A stretch of 64,000 nt of DNA from Cafeteria roenbergensis (Eukaryota > Sar > Bigyra > Bicosoecida > Cafeteriaceae). The notes beneath the pieces were generated by a model. It had not been told where the DNA came from and made no database searches. It saw only the letters and a program-made list of their open reading frames with translations. This document shows positions 9,371 to 19,907 of this stretch, piece after piece (position 1 is the first letter of the stretch; each line of letters begins with the position of its first letter). Both the position numbers and the translations under genes were made by a program. The DNA lies in assembly GCA_008330645.1 (NCBI GenBank), contig VLTN01000003.1:992001-1056000 (forward strand), in the 5' to 3' direction.

Positions 9371-10881
9371 TCAGGCCCTGGCCGGCGCACCGCGGGACGC
9401 GCCGCTGCGGCCGGCGCCACCGCGGCGGCCGCGAGAGCCCGCCGAGCGCGAGGCGCCCTCTCCGGCGCCGTCCCCTCCTGCAGCGCCGGTGCGGTTCCCG
9501 CGGCGGGCGCGGGACGCGCCACCACGCGACGAGCGGCCCGAGCCCTCTCCGCCGCCGCGCCGGGGCTCCGACGTGCGGGCTTCGATGGTGGCCGGCACTC
9601 CGCCGAGCACGACCGTGCCTGCCTCAAGGCAGGCCTGGACCGAGGCCTTGTTGCTGAACTTCACCGCGAAGCTGCCGCCGTCGGAGGGGTTGCGGATGAT
9701 GAACCTGGGGTCGGCGCCGAAGGGCGAGAAGGCAGCGACGGCGTCCGCGTCCGTGATGGCGGGCGCGGAGGGCGAGCGGCGCACGAACACGCTGAGCTCG
9801 ACGTCGCTCTGGGGGGGAGCCGTGCGGGCCATCAGGCGGGCGGAGGGCACGCCCTTGGCGGGGGCGGGGGCGGGGGCAGCGGCTGCAGCAGCGGCGGGCT
9901 TTGCGGCAGGCTTGGCGGCGCGGCGCTGGGGCGCGGGCGTCGGGGCCGGAGCCGGCGCAGAGCCAGCGGTGCCGAGGGCGGCCGCGTAGGAGAAGGGTGC
10001 CTGGCGGGCGGCCGGGGCGGGCTGCTGGGCCGGGGCCGGGGCCGGTGCCGGGGCCTTGGCGGGCGCCTTGGCGGGCGCGGGAGCCGCGCTAGTCTTGGTG
10101 GTGCCGGCTGCGGAGGCAGCGGGCGAGGCCTTTGCCGCGCCGCGGGTGCCGGCGGGCTTAGCGCCCCGGGTGCCAGTGCGGGAAGCGGCGGCGGGGGCGG
10201 CGTCCGCAGCAGCGGGGGCGGCCTCGCCGGTGCTGGGCTTGGGAGCTCCGCGACGGCGGCGGCCACGGGTGGAGGTGGAGGCGGTGCCGTTGGCGGCGGC
10301 GCCGGTGGTGGTGGTGCTGCCGTTGCTGGTCGGGGCGGCCTGGGCCAGGAGGTCCTGGGACGGGGGCGGGAGGCCGGCGGCGGCGGGCGGGAGGACAGCC
10401 GGGGCCGCTGCGGGCGCGGGCGCGGCCTCGGCAGCGGTGGCGGGCGCTGCTGCAGGCGACGCCGTGTCGTTGTCCCACTCGAAGCCGCCCATGGAGGGGG
10501 CAGTGACCTCGGTGGCCGCCTGGGCCGCGCTGGGCTTGGGGTGGATCGCCGCGGGAAGGCGGGCGGAGGGGGCGGGGAGGCGGGCGCCGGTGTCTGCGGG
10601 CTGGGCGGTGGCCGAGCCCTCCACCTGCAAGACGTCCTCTGCGGGCGCGGCGGGCTCCTCGCTGCTGTCGTCGATGGCAATGGCCGCGGCCGCCGCAGCG
10701 CTGCCGCCCGACACGAGGTCCACGCCTGCGCCCGTCACGGTCAGGATCTCGTTGCGGACGTAGAATGCGGTGGAATCGGTGTCCTCGCTGGCCGGGGCGA
10801 GCAGCACAGTGTGCGAGAAGGGGAACTTGTGCGTCCCGATGTGCACCTTGCCGGTAGCCACGAGGAGGGGGGCACCTGCGG

Positions 10882-10918
<37 letters not shown>

Positions 10919-11350
10919 GGTTGTGGAGAGGGCGGCGGGGGATCGCGTCACGTGGGCTGGCCGGACAACGTGTTGCAAGGTTGCGAGACTCGGGAGCTCA
11001 GGCCGCGCATGCTGCACTCACCGGTGGACGCAGTCTGGTGGAACAGCGTCGCGATGTTGAAGTGCACGGTCTTGCCACCGAACTCGGAGCGCGCGGCCTC
11101 GGCAATGGCCTCGGGCCCCACGGCGCTGCCGCTCTCGGGCATGCTCGTCACCGCCGGGTCGGCGTTGAAGTACGCCTGCGACTCGGGGCCGTAGAAGGAC
11201 TTCATCTCGTCGAACTTGCCATGCGCAATGGCGCCTTCAAGAGCGGCAAACAGACTGCGGGGAGACGCAAGCATTCGCAGCACCAAAAGCACGCGCTCAC
11301 GGAAAGAGAAAAGTGACAGTCAACTTCAGCAGGCCAGCCGCCTTCTCCAT
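9371..11350 (-). CDS. G3BP-like protein: NTF2 domain, RRM and RGG tail
   Basis: 595 residues from three exons: 11301-11350, 11022-11254 and 9371-10875. The introns have GTGAGC/GTGAGT donors and CGCAG acceptors, and both junctions keep frame. The NTF2-like domain spans about residues 17-143 (DEMKSFYGPESQAYFNAD, GGKTVHFNIATLFHQT, HKFPFSHTVLLAP, VRNEILTVT) and is split by the second intron. An Ala/Pro-rich disordered linker follows. An RRM sits at about 450-525 (SVFVRRSPSAPAITDADAVA, RFIIRNPSDGGSFAVKF). The tail is RGG/Arg-rich. This is the domain order of G3BP/Rasputin, which nucleates stress granules and binds mRNA in the cytoplasm. The (GA)n repeat at 10884-10916 forms the polypyrimidine tract of the second intron. 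Confidence 0.88.
10884..10916. repeat. (GA)n/(CT)n microsatellite inside an intron
   Basis: About 16 GA units on the plus strand. In the G3BP-like transcript this reads as (CU)n and ends about ten bases before the CGCAG acceptor, so it doubles as an extreme polypyrimidine tract. Confidence 0.9.
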
Positions 11351-12085
11351 AACACGAGACGCGGCGGAACGGCGTGCGAGTGCAGGCGGCACTGGGGCAG
11401 CTGGGGCAGCGGATTGGCGCCCAGGGCGCAACCCGGCGCCGCGGTTCGGCGCAGAGCGCGGCCGCACTGCCAAAAATCCGAATCGCAGCTTGTCCTCCAG
11501 CAAGCCTCGAGGCGACCGCATCTCCGCGCCTCACTGGCAGCCACGCCACGCGGATCACGCGGCAGCCTCCAAGCCAAAATGAGGCGCGGGGACGCTCGGA
11601 CAAGGCAGCAGCCGCGAAGCGCGTGGCTGGCTGGTGTCGGCGGCTCACGACATGGCTCGGCCTCTTGCTGCTAGCGGTCGGCGGGTGCCGGGCGGCGGCT
11701 GCGGACACAGGCCAACATGAAGGGGCAGCAGAGAGCGCGCATCGCGGGCCGGGCCTCGACTCTGCTCCGGTTTGGCACGCCGTCACTGGCATTGCAAATG
11801 CGGGGCGCGAAGGGGAACCACCACTGCCGCATTGGGGAGGAGGGCTCCAGCTCCCGCCCGCTGCCCAACAGGCGGTTCCCGCCTTCGGCAGGCGGGGCCT
11901 CACGACGCTGCCTTTGCTGTGGTGTTGTGCGCCGCATAACCTGCCCAACTGGGCGCTGGCTGCAGCAGCCACTGAGCGACTATCTCCGACAGCCGAGGGG
12001 CCGGGCCGGGCTCTGCCACGCACACCCTCTCGCTGTGCGGCCGCCGGGCGTGCACCCCCGCTGCGCTGGCGAGCGCCCGCGCGTC
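11351..12085. promoter_or_regulatory. Long bidirectional intergenic region
   Basis: 735 bp between outward ATGs of the G3BP-like and the actin-related-like genes, the widest divergent gap in the window. Open frames here on both strands have random-looking composition and no domain. A noncoding first exon for either gene may lie inside. Confidence 0.3.
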
Positions 12086-13992
12086 ATGTCCGGAGAGGGC
12101 GCTCTCGTGCTCGTGCCCGGCCGCGGGGAGTGGGTGTGCGGGCTCGCTTCGCGCGGGCTGCCGGACGTGGTCGCATTCATGCCTGTGAGCCGCCGCGTGG
12201 GCTGCTGAGCGGGCTCCGCGGGCCGCAGGGCGGGCCGTGCGCCCGTCCTGCTGTGTACGCGCTGCCCATGCGTGAGCGATTGGCTCAGCGGGGGCCCTGT
12301 CACGCGCCTGGTGCTCCCCGGTGCGAGGTTGCTGCGTTTCCGCGCTGCAGTCTCTCTGGCACGCCGTTGCTGAGGCGGGGGAGCCCGTAGAGGACTCGAC
12401 CGTCGATGCTGCGGCGCGGGAGGCCGCCGAGACCGCACTGCTACGGTGAGCTTGCCCGCGCGGGCTGCCTGTGAAGCATCTGCCGGCTCGCGCGCGAGCC
12501 GGATCGAAAGCCGCGAGCCGCGTCTGCGCCGCATTGCCAGCCGACGCAGCACTGCGTCCCCGCGCCCCCGCCGCGCAGGTGCATGCCGCTGACCCGGAAG
12601 TATCCCCTTCTTGCCGTGGTGGCTTGGCCGTCGGCCTCGATACCGCTGCTGCAGGCCACGGTTGCCGCCGCCACAGCCGCTCACTGCGGGCACGCCCTCC
12701 TCACGCAGGCGGAGGCGCTGCGCGACGCCGACACGCCCATCCCGCTGCGCACCGCCGCCAGCGTGCGCACCGCCGTTGCTGTCATCCCGTGGTCGAGCGC
12801 CGCACTCGCGGCAGAAGCCGCCAGCGACGGCACGGCGCTCCACGTCGACGTCTGGCTTGACGGCCAAGGCCGACTCCGTGCCCTCGTTGCAGCCAGTATG
12901 ATGGCGTGCGGAGTGGAGGTCGCTGCCGCAGCGGTCCGGTGGGCGGAGCAAGGAGAGGTGCCAGCCCGGAGCGCGGCAGCCTGGGCGGCGGGACGATCCG
13001 AGGGGCGTGCAGCGGCAGAGCCCGGCAGGATCCACCCGCTGGCCTGCGGGTCGGGGCGCGCCCCGTGGCTGTCGGTGGGATCCCCGGCCCCGGAGGGCCT
13101 GGGGCTCCCGCTCTCCCAGGACCTGCGCCTCGCAGACTCGGACGCGGCCGCTGCGGCGGTTCTGTTCAGGGGCCGGAGCGCGGCGCAGGGCACGGCGGCT
13201 GCCGCCTCTGCCGATGCCGCAGCTGCTGCTGTGAACGACGCTGCCGCCGATGACCCTGCTGCTGCCGATGCCGCTGCTACTGCTGTGGGCGACGCTGCCG
13301 CCGGGCCGGGGCCCACGCTGCCAAGCTCCGATGTGCTCATTGGCCTCGTGTCCGAGGCTCTGGACGAGGCGGTGGGATCGCTCCCCGTCCCGATGGGTGC
13401 GGACGCGGCGGCCGCCGTGGCCTCCCGCGTCGTCATCAGCTGCCCAATCCCGGCCCAGCGCCTGCTGGCGTCGGCTCCGTGGCGCGGCCCCTGGGACGAG
13501 GCGCCTGTCACCGCGACACTCGAGGCAATGGCCAGGGCAGGAAGCCGGCACGTTGCAAAGCTCCTCCTTGGTCCCTCCAGCACGGCCGTGCCGGCCCTTC
13601 CGAAGCTGGGAGGCATGCTGCCTCACGCTGTGGTGTGGATCGGCGCGGCCGCGCTGGCAGGCGTGCCGGAGGTGGTCTCGGCCGCGACGCCCGCCGCTGT
13701 AATCGCGCTGCACGGACTGCCGGACCCTGCGGCCCTGGACGGGCGCAGCTGGCGGGAGGCAGCCGATGCTGACGCCGAACGGCTGCGTGCGGCGTCGTCT
13801 TCCACCGTGGCAAGCTTTGCGACAGCCGGGCCGCGGGCCGGTGACAAGGGCCGCATGCCTCAGCGAGGCTGCGGAGAGTCGGCAGGCCGAACCATGCGCA
13901 CGTTGCCTGGGGGCGACCTGCAGCGACTGCTGGGCGTGTGGACTGGCGAGGCGCGCAACGCGGGCATCGGCACGGACGATGGGGAGTTGTAG
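12086..13992 (+). CDS. Possible highly divergent actin-related protein
   Basis: 535 residues from three exons: 12086-12184, 12351-12445 and 12579-13992, all GTGAGC/GCAG with phases that join cleanly (CG|G restores Arg). Three stretches line up loosely with the actin fold. ALVLVPGRGEWVCGLASRG near the start resembles the phosphate-1 hairpin (DLGSGFTKAGFAG). The middle segment LLAVVAWPSASIPLLQATV is in the position of actin's P..NREK..Q...E region. LPHAVVWIGAAALAGVPEV near residue 450 resembles the actin C-terminal YSVWIGGSILASL. The phosphate-binding aspartates are not conserved, so ATP binding is doubtful. An Arp10/Arp11-like dynactin subunit is one option. I hold this identification weakly; the gene itself is well supported. 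Confidence 0.4.
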
Positions 13993-14961
13993 TGGCAGCC
14001 GGCGCGGTGCCCGCCGCCGACGGTATCCCCTTTGGCATCGGTGCCAGGAGCAGTCTCGACTTCTTCCGCGTGGCGAGGTAGCACTGTAGGCTTGCGCGAA
14101 GCGGGCTTTGCACACCTCGGTGGGCGGAGGGGTGTGTGTGCGGGGGGGGGGGGGGGAGTAATCAGGACGCAGCGGGGAAACTGGCCACGTGCTCCCATGC
14201 AACAGTTGCGCCCAGGAGAACCGAGCAATTCGCCGTCTGGCGCTGCGCTGCGAGAGCAGCCAGACGGAGTGCTGGCAGCAGCATGCCTGAAGTTGCCTGG
14301 CGTGCCAGCCCAAGCGAAGTCGCGCCCGGACTCTCGCTGACTTGGAGCGGCGAGTCTCCTCCAAGCCGGCCAAGCAGCCAGCGGTTCGCCCTTCAACACA
14401 GGAGCTCCGGCACTGCTGAGCACCGCGGCGCGGGGCAACCGTGAAGGGCCTGCCCGGCAAGCGACTTGCCTTGGGCGCAAACGTCCTTTCCCTCCTTCAG
14501 TTGCCCTTGGCTGCGCATCTTCGCTTGCCACGCCGCACGGGCGCGCGTCAGTCCGCTCGGCATCGCAGCGGCATTGTGGCCATTGCGTCGAGCGTGGTTC
14601 TGTCGTTTTGCGACGCCATGACTCTCTCTCTGCCTAGTCTCGCGTCGAACTCGGCTGGCCTGGAGGCCATCACCGCTCGGCGAGATTGGTCCTCGATGTG
14701 AGGTTTGAGGCCGTGTGCGGCTGCGTGCCAGCCTGGCGCAGCTGGCCTGGGTGCATGCTACGATGGACCAAAAGGTTGTTGGTAGCCATCCGCTGGGACA
14801 AGTCAGCGACTCTTGCTCAAAGCCACAATGACGCTGGATACCTGCCAAACCACGCTTGTCTGCCACGCGGCCTCTGCTGCGTGGTGCTGCCCCGTGCCAA
14901 GAACTCAACTCTGGGACCGGGTTACGACACCCGGCTCTCAGGCAAAGCGCAGCGTGCTGAC
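13993..14961. other. Long convergent intergenic region with G15 run
   Basis: 969 bp between opposing stops. A GT-rich stretch (GGTGTGTGTGCGGGGG) at about 14130 runs into a G15 homopolymer at 14142-14156, about 150 bp past the plus-strand stop. The rest is lower in GC than the surrounding genes and shows no domain-bearing frame. It may be long 3' UTRs or unrecognised noncoding RNA. Confidence 0.4.
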
Positions 14962-17778
14962 TCACCCCTCAGGTGCGCGACGGGCTTGACCCAGTACAGC
15001 GCGCGGTGCGGGGCCCTGCGACGGCTGCCTCCCTATTGCTCGGTGCGAGCCAGCTCGCGGCCCAGACGGGAGGCCAGGAAGATGGAGGTGTCTTGAGCTT
15101 GAGCCGAAACCCGAGCTGAGGGCGGGCCGAGCTCGAAGCCCGGGGGCAAGCGCGGCAACTGGGTTGGCACGGCGAGCGGCCAGTGCGGAGGAGGCTTGCT
15201 GGATTGCGCGCAAGGCCTCGGCGCTGACCACAGAGTTCCGGTTGCGGCGAGACCCGGACTCCGAAGCCGACTCTGGCACGGGCATGCGCGACCACGCTCT
15301 CTGGGCCCACTGCGCGCTGGCGCTCGGGGCCATTGGTGGCACAAGCGACTCCGGTAGCCAGACCCTTGCGAGCCGTGGGCTCGAAAACAGCTCGTCGGTC
15401 ACTCGATCAGCAGCAAGCCGCCGACCAGACACGTCGGCCTCGTCTGTGGCAACTTCGTCAGTGCAGGTTTCACGCAGAGTCGACGGCTGGCGACCGTCGT
15501 CTGCGCCGCTCTGGCTTGGCCGCTGCTGTGAATCGAGACGGTCCGAGTCCTCGTCGGCAGCTGCGTCTGCCTCTTCGCCCGATGCCTCGTCGACGTCGTC
15601 TTCTCCCTCGCCACAGTCGTCGAGCTCCAATCCTTGCCCGCTTTCGTCATCGCTGCCCCCGCTATCGTCATCCGCGACAAGGGGTGCTGCGGCCCCAGAC
15701 AACGTGCTCCTGCGTGGCTGGGCAAGAATTGCCGCCTGCCCGATAGCGATGAGCGACTGCCTCGAGCGAATGGTGAGCACCGCGGCTTCAGCGCGCCGGG
15801 TCGCGGCTGGAGTCGGTTCAGCCTTGCCGGCTTTGTCTCGCCCGCCGCCCAAGAATCGCTTGCTGAGCTGAGGTCGCTGCGACGACTGGCGGCGCATCAT
15901 GGCTGGCTGAGCTGCGCCGCTCGACCGACGTTTGGCCAGCGAGCGCTGCGACTGGGCCACTCTGCTGGATCGCGTGCGCCCTGCTCGCCCGAGCTGCCTG
16001 TGCGACACCGAGCTGCGGTGGGCCATGGGCTGCACGCCCCCCAGGCCTGGATGGGCTGGGGCCTCACCTGCCGGGTCCGCCCCGCGAAACCACCCGGGTT
16101 TGACCGACCAGCCGGCTGCATCTTGCCACCCGGTCTCCACATGCGTGGGAACCCCTCGATGCCCGTGCGTGTCTGCGGAATGCCTGGCTGCGGCAGGCCC
16201 AGACTTGTCCAACGCTCTTTGGGCGCGACTCAGCAGTGTTTCCTCGGCGCTGTGAAGCAGGTCCATTTCGCCGTCGTCGCCGTCGTCGCCGCACTCGCCG
16301 TCTTCGGGTCGGAGGGACTGCAGCCCCAGCTCTCGCTCCTTCGATCGCTCCGCAGCGTCTTCCTGGCGAGCCTGGCGGAGCTGGATGAGGCCCTCCATCA
16401 CGAGCTTGTTCAGCCGCTCCGCAGCGGCCCGTTTCGGACTCTGCGGTTTGATTCCAGAGTGCTTCATTGCTGACTCGCGCTTGGCAAGGAGATCCGAAAA
16501 TCGTTGAATCGTGTCGTTCAGCTCCCGGTCCGACACGTGCATGTCCATCTTTCTGGCTCGGCTGCGGGACTGCTTGGCTGGAGCTTCGCCCGCTGGGGAG
16601 CCGCCCTGCGCACAGCGGCCGCTCGTCGCAGGCAGCTCGATCGCCACAGCGCTCTGTAGCAGGGGGTTGGTGGTGTGAGCTCCTCCAAGAACGCCAGTGC
16701 GCTGGCTGGTCGCGCAAACCCAGGCGCAGTAGGCGACGGCACAGAGCGCTTCCAGACAAACGGAGCCCAACATCGGGACGCTGACGAACAGAGAGCCGGT
16801 GAGGAACGCCAGGCTGCGCCGAAGGATATCGGCTGCGATGTCATACGCCGAGCTTTGCACGCCGCCGTTGTCCGAGGTGTCGACCGCGCTGCACTCCGAC
16901 GACGGCATGAAGTTGAAGTAGCAGAGCGTGGACAAGCAGGCCAGACTCAACGCCACAGCCAGCGGCCCCACAATGAGTGGCATCAGGAGGATCAACACGT
17001 GAGCTCTGAGCCTGTTCTGGTACATCTTGCGCACCAGCCAGCCCGCCCCGCAAAGCATAACCACCGCAACCGTGCTGCTGGCAGCCGCGCCTGCTCCGCT
17101 GACAAGCGAAGCAGTCAGAGCCAGCTCGACCAGCTGGCAGCCCAGGAGCATGACGGAGTAGCCAGCCGCAGCAGCCACTGTGGTCGGATGCGAGACGCGT
17201 TCGGACAGCGGTCGTACTCGCTCGCGAAGGCTCGCTCGAGCCATTCTCTCCGCCTTAAGCCGCCGCCGGGCTCTGAATGCCCGAACGTCCTGCACCGCTC
17301 CCACCATCGTACCCATCTCCGCCGACTGATTCAGAACAGGCCAAAGCAGCCGGACGCTTGGGCCACCCGTCCCCACAGAGCTCGCGGCGCTGCTGAGCTG
17401 CGTCTCGGAGCGTCGACGAACGCGAGCTGGAACACTGCGGGATTGGTGGCGTGCTGGGGCCGGGAACGCGGGAGGTCGCAGTCCGGACGCCGGGGCTCCG
17501 CTTGGAGCGAAGACTTTGTTTGCCGGGGTCTCCCAAGGCAAGGGGGCGTCCGCCTGCCGCCGCGGGGGCGCGAGGGCACCGTCGCCAGCCGAGGCTTGTC
17601 GGCGATAGCTCGGCTTGGCGCCCGCTCCAGCGGCTCGATCCCGCGCAACAGGTCCGGTGCTGATCCGACGGCGAGAAGGCACTGCCCCCAAGCGCCCCCG
17701 GGCCAGGTCCGGGCCAGCTTCGATTCCGGTTGAAGCATCTGGCAGCACGGCCTGACCTCCGGGTTGCCTTCCAGCCAT
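14962..17778 (-). CDS. Orphan membrane protein with four to five helices and long tail
   Basis: 938 residues, intronless, start ATG at 17778. Residues 1-200 are Arg/Ser/Pro-rich. About residues 205-365 hold the membrane part: helices around YSVMLLGCQLVELALTASLV, STVAVVMLCGAGWLV, VLILLMPLIVGPLAVALSLA and SVPMLGSVCLEALCAVAYCA, with a short cysteine-bearing loop (FMPSSECSAVD). The remaining ~570 residues form a cytosolic-looking tail with a charged coiled-coil stretch (DRELNDTIQRFSDLLAKRES), an acidic run (GQGLELDDCGEGEDDVDEAS) and Arg/Ser-rich parts. No family is recognised. It is divergent from the PDI gene. Confidence 0.6.
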   Translation of the reverse strand: MAGRQPGGQAVLPDASTGIEAGPDLARGRLGAVPSRRRISTGPVARDRAAGAGAKPSYRRQASAGDGALAPPRRQADAPLPWETPANKVFAPSGAPASGLRPPAFPAPARHQSRSVPARVRRRSETQLSSAASSVGTGGPSVRLLWPVLNQSAEMGTMVGAVQDVRAFRARRRLKAERMARASLRERVRPLSERVSHPTTVAAAAGYSVMLLGCQLVELALTASLVSGAGAAASSTVAVVMLCGAGWLVRKMYQNRLRAHVLILLMPLIVGPLAVALSLACLSTLCYFNFMPSSECSAVDTSDNGGVQSSAYDIAADILRRSLAFLTGSLFVSVPMLGSVCLEALCAVAYCAWVCATSQRTGVLGGAHTTNPLLQSAVAIELPATSGRCAQGGSPAGEAPAKQSRSRARKMDMHVSDRELNDTIQRFSDLLAKRESAMKHSGIKPQSPKRAAAERLNKLVMEGLIQLRQARQEDAAERSKERELGLQSLRPEDGECGDDGDDGEMDLLHSAEETLLSRAQRALDKSGPAAARHSADTHGHRGVPTHVETGWQDAAGWSVKPGWFRGADPAGEAPAHPGLGGVQPMAHRSSVSHRQLGRAGRTRSSRVAQSQRSLAKRRSSGAAQPAMMRRQSSQRPQLSKRFLGGGRDKAGKAEPTPAATRRAEAAVLTIRSRQSLIAIGQAAILAQPRRSTLSGAAAPLVADDDSGGSDDESGQGLELDDCGEGEDDVDEASGEEADAAADEDSDRLDSQQRPSQSGADDGRQPSTLRETCTDEVATDEADVSGRRLAADRVTDELFSSPRLARVWLPESLVPPMAPSASAQWAQRAWSRMPVPESASESGSRRNRNSVVSAEALRAIQQASSALAARRANPVAALAPGLRARPALSSGFGSSSRHLHLPGLPSGPRAGSHRAIGRQPSQGPAPRAVLGQARRAPEG

Positions 17779-18045
17779 GCCGCGCAACCGGCCAGCCTCG
17801 CAAGCCGCTGGGCGGCGGCGCGACCGACGTCTAGCTCGCGCGGCTTCACAGGCCGCCGCGGCCTCTCTTCAGGGACCTTGCAGCGTGCGTTTCGTGCCGC
17901 ACGTCGTGGCTGACGCGGGTTCGCGACTGCGCGAGATGTTTGCACCAAGCGATACATAAATGCGTTGCCGGGCTCCAGACATGGCAACAAGCGAGCGCCG
18001 AGGGCGCCACTGCGATTCGGCTGCGAGGCAAGCCGCTCCGTTCCC
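17779..18045. promoter_or_regulatory. Bidirectional intergenic region with a TATA-like AT-rich patch
   Basis: 267 bp between outward ATGs. Near 17951-17964 it contains GATACATAAATGCG, an AT-rich island in an otherwise GC-rich stretch, about 85-95 bp upstream of the PDI start codon. It could be a core promoter element for the PDI gene. Confidence 0.35.
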
Positions 18046-19571
18046 ATGCGGCCACTCTCGGCTGTGTTGGCTGCTGCTGCTGTGCTGGGGCTCGCAGCCG
18101 TGAAGCCCGCTGCGGCCCTGTACTCCAAGCGCGACGATGTGATCGAGGTAACTGATGCCACGTTCAAGGACGAGGTCACAAAGGCCGACGGGGTCGTGGC
18201 AGTGGAGTTTTACGCACCGTGAGCCGCATTTTCCAGGCCAAGCGTGCCATGGGGAGCTTGCGCGCGTGGGTGGGGGGATTGGGCCCCGGCAGCTGGTGCT
18301 GCAGGGACAGGAGCCACGTGGCGCTCCGGGCCGGTGCCCGCTCTCGCGCGCCCACGAGCTGGCCGTCCCGTCGCCTGTCGTCGCTGTCCCGATGCCGCAG
18401 GTGGTGCGGGCACTGCAAGAACCTGGCGCCCGAGTGGAAGCGCGCGGCCGCGGCGCTCAAGGGCGTGGCCAAGGTCGTTGCGCTGGATGCCTCCTCCGGT
18501 TCGAGCGTGGCGTCCAAGTTTGGCGTCCAGGGCTTCCCCACCATCAAGATCTTCGGCGCCAACAAGCGGTCGCCCAGCGACTATAACGGTGCCCGCACAT
18601 CGGACGGCATCGTGGACGCCGTGATGAAGGAGGTGCGGGCCCTCGTGGCCAAGCGCACCGGAAAGAAGGCCAGCGGCGGCAGCAGCAGTGGCGGCGGCGG
18701 AAGCAAGCAGCGCCGCAACGCCGACGCCTCGCAGCCGGGAGGCGGCAAGCAGGTCGTCACTCTCACCGACGCCGACTTTGATGCCCGGGTGATGGGCAGC
18801 GACGAGCCGTGGCTGGTCGAGTTCTACGCGCCCTGGTGCGGGCACTGCAAGAACCTGGCGCCCGAGTGGGCCGCCGCGGCCGAGGCTCTCGAGGGCGACG
18901 TGAACGTGGCCGCGGTGGACGCCACGCAGCACGCCTCCGTCGCCTCCAGGTTCGGCGTCAGGGGCTACCCCACCATCAAGTACATCCCCGCGGGGGCCTC
19001 CTCGGACGCCGACGTGCAGGACTACAACGGCGGCCGCGACGCCAGCTCCATCACCCAGTGGGCGCAGGCTCGCCTGCAGGCCGAGGGCGGCAGCGCCGGC
19101 GGACCCGTCGAGCTCACGTCGCAGGCCGTGTTCGACAAGGAGTGCAAGAAGCAGCGCATCTGCATCATCGCGCTGCTCCCGCACATCGCTACGGAGGGCA
19201 AGGAGCGTCGCGAGGCCCGCCTCGCCACCATGCAGGCGGCAGTCAAGGCGTCCAAGGCGCCGCAGTTCCGCCTGCTGTGGACCTCCGAGGCGCAGCAGCC
19301 CGCGGTCGAGGAGGCATTCGGCATGCGCGGCAGCCTCCCCAGCGTGGTCGCCGTGTCCCGCAGCAAGAAGGCCTTCGCCCGCCACCGCGGCCCCGTCGAC
19401 GAGGAAGGCATCGGCTCCTTCCTCTCCGGCCTCGTCTCGGGCCGCGTCAGGCCAGCTCTGGCCAAGGGCGGCCTCCCCGCCATCGCCACCGTCGAGCCGT
19501 GGGACGGACAGGACGCCCCGGAGGAGGAGGACGACATCGACCTCGAGGAGCTGCTGGGCGAGAGCCTCTGA
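18046..19571 (+). CDS. PDIA6: Protein disulfide isomerase, P5/PDIA6 type
   Basis: 447 residues; intron 18219-18400 (GTGAGC...CCGCAG) splits the first active-site region exactly at FYAP|WCGHCK. A signal peptide (RPLSAVLAAAAVLGLAAVKP) is followed by two thioredoxin domains, each with the WCGHCK active site, FGVQGFPTIK or FGVRGYPTIK and a YNG motif, separated by a Ser/Gly-rich linker. A C-terminal b-type domain follows. The order a-a-b with an acidic tail (EEEDDIDLEELL) is that of P5/PDIA6, which forms and shuffles disulfides in the ER. The protein ends in LLGESL and lacks a KDEL-type retrieval signal. The two start-proximal Met choices differ by 27 codons; ATG 18046 gives the clean signal peptide. 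Confidence 0.95.
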
Positions 19572-19907
19572 GCCGCCGCGGGCCCGCACGCCGGGAGCAG
19601 CGCGCGGCCTGCCTGGGACGCGGCTCTGCATCCCCGGCTGGCGCCATCGTCGCAGGGTGGCAGCGGGTGCGCGAGGCCCTGAGCGCGTAGGAGCCCGCAC
19701 GCGCAGGCCTGTGTGTGTGACAGGCCTGCGGTTGCGGCCACCGCCCCAAACCAGTGCGCGAGCGAGTGACGGCTCCCCGGAAAGTGTGCGCGTGTGTGGT
19801 GGGGGGAAGGAGTGCACTCCGGCCGCTTGTCGGCGCGCCCAAACGCAACCCTGCTTCTGCCGCCGCTCACACTCCACGCAACGCAAGTAAAGCACGCGAG
19901 GCCCCGC
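19572..19907. other. Convergent intergenic region with GT-rich tracts
   Basis: 336 bp between opposing stops. Two GT-rich tracts (about 19707-19720 and 19784-19804) lie 135-230 bp after the PDI stop. No gene is seen. Confidence 0.45.

Noticed and set aside
11980-14460. 826-codon minus-strand open frame
   Set aside because: It covers the introns and exons of the plus-strand gene at 12086-13992 and is an Arg/Pro/Ser-rich shadow without domains.
13860-14531. 223-codon minus-strand frame in the gap after the actin-related-like gene
   Set aside because: It crosses the G15 homopolymer, shows no domain and looks like open sequence by composition only.
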